A stretch of 10,366 nt of DNA. Source: an uncultured Bacilli bacterium (lineage in GTDB: Bacteria > Bacillota_I > Bacilli_A > RF39 > UBA660). Shown one piece after another: positions 5,371-10,366 of the stretch. The first letter of the stretch is position 1. Every line of letters begins with the position of its first letter. The notes beneath the pieces were generated by a model, which did not search any database, was not told the origin of the DNA, and saw nothing but the letters and a program-made list of their open reading frames with translations. Location of the stretch: contig CANQOD010000030.1 of the NCBI GenBank assembly GCA_947625395.1, positions 1-10,366 of the forward strand. Direction: 5' to 3'. The position numbers and the translations under genes were made by a program.

Positions 5371-6387
5371 ATGAAGTTGACGATTGAAACAAAAATCTTT
5401 ACTCCTTACGTACATATCCTTGGCACTAAGCATCTTTCTCCAAACACAGTCAAAGAAATCTTTGAGAACTGTTTAACCGAATTACAGAAAACGCCATTTT
5501 GTTGGGAGATTGAGGGAATGACAATTCCACTACATATTTCCTATCGAAAAGCAAAAGCAGCAAAGAAGCACATTCAGCTTCATCATGGAACCCTAACCTT
5601 TTCTTTTGAAATAGATTGGAATACTTATCTTGAACAGATGAAAAAGAACTATCCAAATGATATTCTTCCTGAAGAAAAAGATTTACAAGAAGAAGTCCAA
5701 CTGCATTTTCTTTGTGCATCACTTCTAAAACGTTATCAAGAATTTATTTTCACAGTCAATTTAGCCTACCCTGGTTTTCTCCTCACTCAAAAAGCCTTCT
5801 TAAAAAAAGAAAAGAAAGTCCTCTCTTCCATCGATGGCTTAAAAGGCAGCATCTTTTCAGAAAGCTATTTTGACCAATTTGAATATGGATATTCTATCAT
5901 TCAAATCTTGCCCATTCAAGATTGTTGGCAATGGATAGAAACACAAACAAATTTTTTAAACGGTATGGGTGAACTTCCTATCGACCGAGCTTTAAATGCC
6001 CTCACCTATCTACTCAATCCAGACGGTTATGATGAAATCTTTTATGCCTTAATTGGCTTAGAAGCCATTTATACAGCTGATAAATCAACTAGTGTCTTAG
6101 AACAATTACGAAGAAAAATAGAACTTCTTTTCGGTCCCCTTGCAGGATTAAAAAAGAAAGTGACCACCATGTATGATATTCGTTCACAACTGATGCATGG
6201 AACACTTCCCTTTCCCTCTAAATATTATATTTATGATGCTTCAGAAGTTTATAATCAATTCTTTACGAATCATTATGAACGAACCACCAACATTGCTGTA
6301 TTACTTTTAATTGGAAGTGTACAACAATTTATCATGCATGATGCGAAAGAATTAAAAAGTCATTTCAGTTTAAGTTTCACCCCGTAA
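5371..6387 (+). CDS. ApeA-like HEPN-domain protein (putative RNase), unknown N-terminal domain
   Basis: A 338-residue soluble protein. The C-terminal part, about 205-300, looks like a HEPN domain of the ApeA-like type: FYALIGLEAIYT (a helix with the LEA motif), a basic LEQLRRKIELLFG helix, then the segment TMYDIRSQLMHG. That segment carries the R-x4-H catalytic signature (Arg271, His276). HEPN proteins with this motif are often metal-independent RNases in toxin-antitoxin, abortive-infection and phage-defence systems. The first 200 residues (mixed alpha/beta, several Trp and His) are not recognised and may sense the trigger. The start is ATG with TGAGGT upstream. It is the first gene of an apparent operon, 14 bases ahead of a membrane protease gene, and has no adjacent small antitoxin such as an MNT nucleotidyltransferase. 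RNase activity is inferred from the motif; defence is a hypothesis. Confidence 0.7.
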   Translation: MKLTIETKIFTPYVHILGTKHLSPNTVKEIFENCLTELQKTPFCWEIEGMTIPLHISYRKAKAAKKHIQLHHGTLTFSFEIDWNTYLEQMKKNYPNDILPEEKDLQEEVQLHFLCASLLKRYQEFIFTVNLAYPGFLLTQKAFLKKEKKVLSSIDGLKGSIFSESYFDQFEYGYSIIQILPIQDCWQWIETQTNFLNGMGELPIDRALNALTYLLNPDGYDEIFYALIGLEAIYTADKSTSVLEQLRRKIELLFGPLAGLKKKVTTMYDIRSQLMHGTLPFPSKYYIYDASEVYNQFFTNHYERTTNIAVLLLIGSVQQFIMHDAKELKSHFSLSFTP

Positions 6388-6401
6388 TAAAGGAGCAGTC
6401 T

Positions 6402-7466
6402 ATGGAATTTTTATTGTGTTTCATCCTCTTTCATCTTCCCTATCATATCGCCTATCATCTTGCCTTTGATGTTTTTTCTTATCACCGAAAGTTACAAAAG
6501 GAACTCTATCCTTCTTTTTTCAGACAACTCTTTTATCTTTTTGGAGTTCCAATTGGAAATGCACTTTTGCTCCCTATTCTTTTTTCTCTTACAGATATTC
6601 CTTTTCTCCTGCGAATCATTGCTTATTTGATTTTTGGAATTCTATTTTTAAAAGATATTTGGTTCATGTATGCACGAGCAATGGCAAAAGAAAAAGATTT
6701 TTTCTATCAAAAATATTACCAACGAGATCCTTTTTTAATTCGTTCTTACTGTAATCGCTTAAAAAACATTCCTCAAAAAGAACTGCCTCAAGCAAAGTTA
6801 AAAGCACTTCAAAAATGGATACAACCTTATCCTTATCGTCTTCTTATGAAGCAAAGCTCTTCTATCAATGCTTATGCCGATTTAGAACAGAGGCAAATTG
6901 TCATTACCAAAGGTTGTTTTACTCTTTCAATAGAAGAGATGAAAGCCATGATAGCCCATGAAATCATTCATCTAACAATGAATGAAAAAATGCCTCTTGC
7001 TAAAAGAAAAAAGCGCATTTTTATCTTGCTTTACCTCATTTTCTTTTCCTTTATTCCTCTTGCCGTTTGTATCAAGCATTTCGCTCCAACTTATAAAATC
7101 CTTTTTCTTCTTTTGCTTTTTCTGTTCCTTTTTTATTTTCTTTTCTTTCATGTTGTCATGCCTGAACGCTATTTATATCAACTAGAAGAATTAAAGTGTG
7201 ATAGGCTTGCTTGCACTTTAGAGGGCGTGACACAAGAGGCAATGCTCTCTCTTTTAAAAAAGTTAAAAACGCTTGTTTTTCTTCCACAAGAGCCCTATTA
7301 CTTAAAAATCATTCGTCGTTATCTTCTTTTGGAAGACCATCCTAATATGCGCTTTCGAATTCAACAAATTCAGCATTATCATGCTTGGTCGATTCGGGAT
7401 TATTTAAAACTACCTCTGCACCTTATAAAACAGCTTTGTCTTGGAAAAGGTTGGAATGATGATTAA
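6402..7466 (+). CDS. Multi-pass membrane metalloprotease, M48/M56-like
   Basis: A 354-residue protein with three hydrophobic helices in the first 90 residues (about 1-25, 42-66 and 66-90). A soluble domain follows with the zinc motif HEIIH (186-190) in MKAMIAHEIIHLTMNEKM. Two more membrane helices lie at about 204-226 and 230-252. The segment EELKCDRLAC then supplies the probable third ligand Glu263 and Asp267 in the E-x3-D arrangement of M48 peptidases. The layout also recalls the protease part of BlaR1/MecR1 (M56), but there is no C-terminal penicillin-sensor domain. Active-site placement suggests cleavage at or near the membrane on the cytoplasmic side. It has an AAAGGAG site six bases before the ATG, follows the HEPN gene by 14 bases, and ends directly at the sigma gene. 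Substrate unknown. Confidence 0.82.
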   Translation: MEFLLCFILFHLPYHIAYHLAFDVFSYHRKLQKELYPSFFRQLFYLFGVPIGNALLLPILFSLTDIPFLLRIIAYLIFGILFLKDIWFMYARAMAKEKDFFYQKYYQRDPFLIRSYCNRLKNIPQKELPQAKLKALQKWIQPYPYRLLMKQSSSINAYADLEQRQIVITKGCFTLSIEEMKAMIAHEIIHLTMNEKMPLAKRKKRIFILLYLIFFSFIPLAVCIKHFAPTYKILFLLLLFLFLFYFLFFHVVMPERYLYQLEELKCDRLACTLEGVTQEAMLSLLKKLKTLVFLPQEPYYLKIIRRYLLLEDHPNMRFRIQQIQHYHAWSIRDYLKLPLHLIKQLCLGKGWNDD

Positions 7467-7478
7467 TTGTATGATGTA

Positions 7479-7487
7479 TGTTATAAT
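7479..7487 (+). promoter_or_regulatory. Possible internal extended -10 promoter for the sigma factor gene
   Basis: TGTTATAAT is a full TGnTATAAT extended -10, ending six bases before the ATG at 7494. A start at 7494 would give a leaderless message. The surrounding TATGTTATAATCAT differs from the same region of the operon promoter (5331-5344) at one position. Confidence 0.45.
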
Positions 7488-7493
7488 CATTTT

Positions 7494-8081
7494 ATGAGAA
7501 GTCAAAGTCGAAAAAGAAATCAAGATTATCAGGCGGTGCAAGCATTTTTAAATGGCCATGAAGAAAGTGGAAAAGCGCTCTATCTTTCCATTGACCAATT
7601 TCTATTCTGTTATCTACAAAAGAAATTAAAAGGAACCGTTGCGCCGGCTGAAATTGAAGAAATGAAACAAGAAATTATCTATAAAACTTTAATGGATATT
7701 AAGAAATATCGTGGAACTTGTAAGTTTTCTACCTGGATTTGTGGATATGCAAATTATTTTATTTTACGAAAATTAACAGAGAAAAAGAAAGAAGAACTCC
7801 AATATCAAAAAATCAAACATTCTTACATCAATTCCTATTTAGACCCTCTTGATTTTGTGATTCAAAAAGAAGAAAAGCAAATCATTATCAGTTATTTAAA
7901 CTTATTAGATGAAAAGACTTATCACATCTTTCAACTCCGCTTTTTCCTCTTTATGAGTTTTTCTAGTATCGCAGCACAGATGAATCTTTCTTATGCAACA
8001 GTCTATCAGCGATATCGAAAAGGCATCGAGTTTTTAAAACAAGCCATGCAAACATGTGAATATGAGTTTGATTGGGAATGA
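7494..8081 (+). CDS. ECF-like RNA polymerase sigma factor
   Basis: A 195-residue protein with both core sigma regions. Region 2 (about 10-95) contains the RNA polymerase and -10 binding stretch KYRGTCKFSTWICGYANYFI. Region 4 (about 135-183) contains the helix-turn-helix SFSSIAAQMNLSYATVYQRY and trailing basic helix. A short linker joins them and there is no region 3, as in ECF (group 4) sigma factors. The ATG at 7494 is chosen because it fits the family N terminus and because a TATAAT box lies just upstream. An in-frame TTG at 7467, directly after the protease stop codon, would add nine residues (MYDVCYNHF) and allow translational coupling; it cannot be excluded. No anti-sigma gene follows. 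Placement after a membrane protease suggests that regulation involves that enzyme. Confidence 0.82.
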   Translation: MRSQSRKRNQDYQAVQAFLNGHEESGKALYLSIDQFLFCYLQKKLKGTVAPAEIEEMKQEIIYKTLMDIKKYRGTCKFSTWICGYANYFILRKLTEKKKEELQYQKIKHSYINSYLDPLDFVIQKEEKQIIISYLNLLDEKTYHIFQLRFFLFMSFSSIAAQMNLSYATVYQRYRKGIEFLKQAMQTCEYEFDWE

Positions 8082-8102
8082 AATAAGAAGCAGTAAAAAA
8101 AG

Positions 8103-8153
8103 AAAGCCAACCGGTTTTTAATATGTAAAAATTCGTCAACAAAAAAACATATT
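8103..8153 (+). terminator. Weak terminator region after the sigma factor gene
   Basis: Two modest hairpins lie here. AAAGCC/GGTTTT (8103-8108 and 8113-8118, one G-U pair) is followed by T. AATATGT/ACATATT (8120-8126 and 8147-8153) has a long A-rich loop and is followed by TTTCTTTTCTT. Neither is strong alone; together they probably end the operon before the dehydrogenase gene. Confidence 0.45.
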
Positions 8154-8162
8154 TTTCTTTTC

Positions 8163-8181
8163 TTGACAGATGATTGACAGA
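8163..8181 (+). repeat. Tandem TTGACAGA direct repeat upstream of the dehydrogenase
   Basis: TTGACAGA occurs twice (8163-8170 and 8174-8181), 11 bases apart, about one helical turn. Each holds a perfect -35 hexamer. The first pairs with TAGGAT (8185-8190) at 16 bases. The pair could be a -35 duplication or an operator. Confidence 0.5.
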
Positions 8182-8205
8182 ATTTAGGATGAAATAAAGG
8201 AATGA

Positions 8206-8214
8206 TGCTATACT
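8206..8214 (+). promoter_or_regulatory. Extended -10 promoter of the lactate dehydrogenase gene
   Basis: TGCTATACT (TGn plus a 5/6 -10 box) would start transcription near 8221, about 20 bases before the ATG at 8242, leaving the GAGGAGG site in the leader. No good -35 box lies at 17 bases. Confidence 0.5.
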
Positions 8215-8241
8215 AGTAAGAGAACCATAAGAGGAGGATTT

Positions 8242-9153
8242 ATGAATAAAATTGTTGTCATTGGCTGTGGAAAAGTAGGAATGACTTATATTTATGCCCT
8301 TGTCAATCAAATGAACAATGTCGATGAAATTGTGATGATTGATATTGACAAAGAAAAACTGGAAGGAGAAAGACTTGACTTATGCCACACGCTACAATTC
8401 ACTCAAAATAATATTACTGTTAAAGTGGGAGATTATGAGGATTGTAATGATGCAAAAATTATTGTCATTACAGCAGGCATTCCGCAATCTTCTAATGACC
8501 GTTTAAAAGATTTAAAAGCAAATAACGTTTTTTATCAAGAAATCATGGAAAAAATTAACAAGACCAATTTCGATGGAATTTTGTTAATCGCTTCTAATCC
8601 ACTTGATGTGATGACTTACCTTGCCTATCGTTACTCTACACTTCCACCAAATCAAGTATTGGGAACTGGAACAAGTCTTGATAGTGCCCGTTTATCTTAC
8701 TATATCGCTGAGGAATTAGGAATAAGTCCGAAAAGTATTCATGCTTACGTCTTAGGAGAGCATGGTGCTTCTCAATTTGTTGCTTGGAGCAAAGCAAATA
8801 TTGCCCAACAAGATATCAATCGTTTTTTAACAGATAAGCAAAAAGAGGAATTAGAAGAGAAAACGAGAAACGCTGCTTATGAAATTATCAAACGAAAAGG
8901 CTCTACTTATTATGGAATTGCGATGGCACTTCAACGGATTACCAATGCAATCTTAAAAGATGAAGAAATCATTTTACCTGTTTCAAATTACGATAGAGAT
9001 AATGATGTTTATATTTCAACGCCTTGCATCATTGGGAAAAATGGAATTAAAAATCGTATCTTTATGGAATTAGAAAAAAAGGAAGAAGAAAAATTATCGC
9101 ATTCTATCGCTGTCATTAAAAATGCCATTCAAAGTGTCTATCAACCAAAATAA
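8242..9153 (+). CDS. ldh: L-lactate dehydrogenase-family 2-hydroxyacid dehydrogenase
   Basis: A 303-residue cytoplasmic NAD-dependent enzyme of the LDH/MDH family, slightly short of the usual 310-320. It shows GCGKVG at 8-13, the NAD-binding Asp34, SNPLDVMTY at 118-126, the LDSAR segment with Asp147 and substrate-binding Arg150, and GEHGAS with catalytic His174. Gln82 in AGIPQSSNDR sits where LDHs have Gln and malate dehydrogenases have Arg, so reduction of pyruvate to L-lactate (regenerating NAD+ in fermentation) is favoured. The mobile loop between Gln82 and Arg87 is one residue shorter than in common LDHs and lacks the KPG motif, so a bulkier 2-oxoacid, as in hydroxyisocaproate dehydrogenases, is possible. 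ATG start with a strong GAGGAGG site. Monocistronic, with its own promoter and a terminator. Confidence 0.85.
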   Translation: MNKIVVIGCGKVGMTYIYALVNQMNNVDEIVMIDIDKEKLEGERLDLCHTLQFTQNNITVKVGDYEDCNDAKIIVITAGIPQSSNDRLKDLKANNVFYQEIMEKINKTNFDGILLIASNPLDVMTYLAYRYSTLPPNQVLGTGTSLDSARLSYYIAEELGISPKSIHAYVLGEHGASQFVAWSKANIAQQDINRFLTDKQKEELEEKTRNAAYEIIKRKGSTYYGIAMALQRITNAILKDEEIILPVSNYDRDNDVYISTPCIIGKNGIKNRIFMELEKKEEEKLSHSIAVIKNAIQSVYQPK

Positions 9154-9179
9154 GATGACCCACAAGCGTCATCTTTCTT
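9152..9179. terminator. Bidirectional terminator between converging genes
   Basis: An 8-bp stem AAGATGAC/GTCATCTT (9152-9159 and 9168-9175) with an eight-base loop is followed by TCTTTTT on the plus strand and by TTATTTT on the minus strand. It starts at the dehydrogenase stop codon, overlaps the stop of the minus-strand membrane gene, and serves both. Confidence 0.85.
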
Positions 9180-9591
9180 TTTGTATCTTTCTCGTTTCTT
9201 CTTCTGTTGCTAAGGCCAATAAAATTGTGTTTAAAATCACGCCAATTAAAATAAGACTTAATAAGAAGAAGTTATTGCGACAGTATTCCATATTTAAAAC
9301 ATATAAATTGCTTTCTAAACGAGGGTCAATCAGAATGCGTACTGTAATTAAAGTAAAATAACAGAAAACACAAATCATAATTAAGTTGTAACTGATTGTT
9401 TCTTGATAAACTTTTTTCTTTGATAAAAGCGTCCATAATGTCATACCGATATAAAGAAAAGTTGTTCCTAAAAAAAGGATTCCTTGCCAAGAGGCATTAT
9501 AAATATAAGGCAGCATATAAATGAATAACACCAAATATAAAATATTGGTAATAATGCGAATGCCATAAAGAATTTTTTTAAACAGCTTCAT
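9169..9591 (-). CDS. Small four-helix membrane protein of unknown function
   Basis: I do not recognise this protein. It is 140 residues with four hydrophobic segments: about 8-30 (IRIITNILYLVLFIYMLPYI), 36-56, 68-88 and 110-130. Short basic or charged loops separate them, and a charged tail (ATEEETRKIQKER) follows. The start is taken as the ATG at 9589-9591, giving MKLFKKILYG, with GGAG about 13 bases upstream. The next upstream ATG (9601-9603) sits too close to that site, and a much longer open frame to 9747 runs inside the upstream ATPase gene and is not credible. It overlaps the ATPase stop by 14 bases, so the two are translationally linked and probably co-transcribed. Its T-rich terminator is shared with the dehydrogenase gene on the other strand. 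Confidence 0.65.
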   Translation of the reverse strand: MKLFKKILYGIRIITNILYLVLFIYMLPYIYNASWQGILFLGTTFLYIGMTLWTLLSKKKVYQETISYNLIMICVFCYFTLITVRILIDPRLESNLYVLNMEYCRNNFFLLSLILIGVILNTILLALATEEETRKIQKER

Positions 9592-10366
9592 CTTTTTTTT
9601 CATTCTCCGGATAGAGTTCTTTATGGAAAACTTCATCAAAACGAACAAGTTCTTTTTCGATGACATCAGGGTAGACATTTTTAGTATTCTGAATGGCCTT
9701 TTGAATATCGAATATATTGACTTCATTTCGATTATCAAATACAGCATAAGAAAAAGCTTGTTGTAATAAAGTCAAAGCAATATCTGGGTATCTTGAACCA
9801 ATTTCATAAATTCTTCGATATTCGCTAGTCAATTCGGTAAGAAAAGTCATAATTTTCTCTTGGACAAAAGGACTATAAAGCAATTTAGCCCCTGTCTTTT
9901 TTTCAATCTTTGGAAGGGTTCCCATTAAGATTCCAACTGTCTGTTCTTTAGTAGGTTCTTCTACTTCCACTTTTTGAAAACGTCTAACAAATGCTTTATC
10001 TCTTAAAATATAGCGTTCATATTCTTCCGTGGTTGTTGCTCCGATAACTTTAATATCTCCACGGTCAAGTCCTGGTTTAAACATATTGGCAAAATCTAAG
10101 GCTTCTCCTTTAGAGCCCATTAACGTATGAATTTCATCAATAAATAAAATCAAATTATGATATTCTTTTAATTCCTCTAATAGAAGTTGTACTTTACTTT
10201 CGCCAGTATCCGGGTCAACACCTAATAAGGCAGAGGTATTAATTTTAATAATGGTATATCCTTTTAAATGATTGGGAACATTGCCAATTTGAATTCGATA
10301 TGCCAGGCCTTCTACAATGGCTGTTTTTCCAACTCCAGGTTTTCCTGTTAAAATGGCACTTTTCTC
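9578..10366 (-). CDS. Clp-type AAA+ ATPase with a single nucleotide-binding domain, C-terminal part
   Basis: The reading frame is open to the window edge; 262 residues are visible. They match the first nucleotide-binding domain of ClpA/B/C ATPases: Walker A GKPGVGKT (8-15), AIVEGLAYRI and GNVP, Walker B LILFIDE (72-78), then ALDFANMFKPGLDRGDIKVIGATTTEEYERYI with sensor 1, the Arg-finger region AFVRRFQKVEVEEP, and a helical lid with GSRYPDIALTLL. The protein stops after about 50 more residues, where ClpB and ClpC would continue into a middle domain and second ATPase domain. The N terminus is outside the window, so a substrate-binding domain may exist there. It probably forms a hexamer that unfolds or remodels proteins. 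No ClpP-docking loop is visible. Its stop overlaps the start of a small membrane protein gene. Confidence 0.85.
   Translation of the reverse strand, partial: EKSAILTGKPGVGKTAIVEGLAYRIQIGNVPNHLKGYTIIKINTSALLGVDPDTGESKVQLLLEELKEYHNLILFIDEIHTLMGSKGEALDFANMFKPGLDRGDIKVIGATTTEEYERYILRDKAFVRRFQKVEVEEPTKEQTVGILMGTLPKIEKKTGAKLLYSPFVQEKIMTFLTELTSEYRRIYEIGSRYPDIALTLLQQAFSYAVFDNRNEVNIFDIQKAIQNTKNVYPDVIEKELVRFDEVFHKELYPENEKKDEAV

Noticed and set aside
6402..7466. BlaR1/MecR1-type beta-lactam sensor
   Set aside because: There is no C-terminal penicillin-binding domain, and the neighbour is a sigma factor, not a BlaI/MecI repressor.
8242..9153. Malate dehydrogenase
   Set aside because: The position that is Arg in malate dehydrogenases is Gln82 here, as in lactate dehydrogenases.
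9592..9747. Longer start for the small membrane protein (up to 192 residues)
   Set aside because: The extra part lies inside the AAA+ ATPase gene in another frame, is basic and low-complexity, and has no ribosome site.
1..10366. CRISPR array, insertion sequence or prophage integration at the tRNA
   Set aside because: No spaced repeats, transposase or integrase were seen, and no repeat of the tRNA 3' end was noticed elsewhere in the window.

Overview
The window looks like a chromosomal segment of a low-GC, endospore-forming member of the Bacillota. The base composition is AT-rich, Shine-Dalgarno sites are strong (AAGGAGG type), sigma-A promoters often carry an extended -10 (TGnTATAAT), and several sporulation genes are present (gerE, spoIIIAH, cotJ). 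Which lineage within the Bacilli/Clostridia cannot be settled from this piece alone.

The left half (1-5001) is coded almost entirely on the minus strand. From right to left in transcription order it holds three units. First, a two-gene spore-coat operon encodes a CotJA-CotJB fusion and the CotJC manganese catalase, behind a good sigma-E-type promoter. Next is a monocistronic GNAT acetyltransferase with a textbook sigma-A promoter. Last is a translationally coupled SDR oxidoreductase plus YnbB-type PLP lyase operon, again with a sigma-A promoter. After these come spoIIIAH (alone, with its own sigma-E-type promoter), gerE (sigma-K-type promoter) and the N-terminal part of a probable GerM-like protein. 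The mother-cell regulatory order (sigma-E for spoIIIAH and cotJ, sigma-K for gerE) can be read from the promoters.

In the middle, a tRNA-His gene with encoded CCA, its own promoter and a terminator marks the switch to the plus strand. It is followed by an apparent three-gene operon (5371-8081): an ApeA-like HEPN-domain protein with an R-x4-H RNase-type motif, a multi-pass M48-like membrane metalloprotease with HEIIH, and an ECF-like sigma factor with no visible anti-sigma factor. This combination is the most unusual part of the window and could be a membrane-sensing stress or phage-defence module. The sigma gene may also have its own promoter, whose -10 box lies just upstream of its ATG.

The right end holds a lactate dehydrogenase-family gene (plus strand). 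A bidirectional terminator separates it from a converging minus-strand pair: a Clp-type AAA+ ATPase, cut by the window edge, that ends after a single nucleotide-binding domain, and a small four-helix membrane protein whose start overlaps the ATPase stop. Every non-coding gap is shorter than 300 bases.
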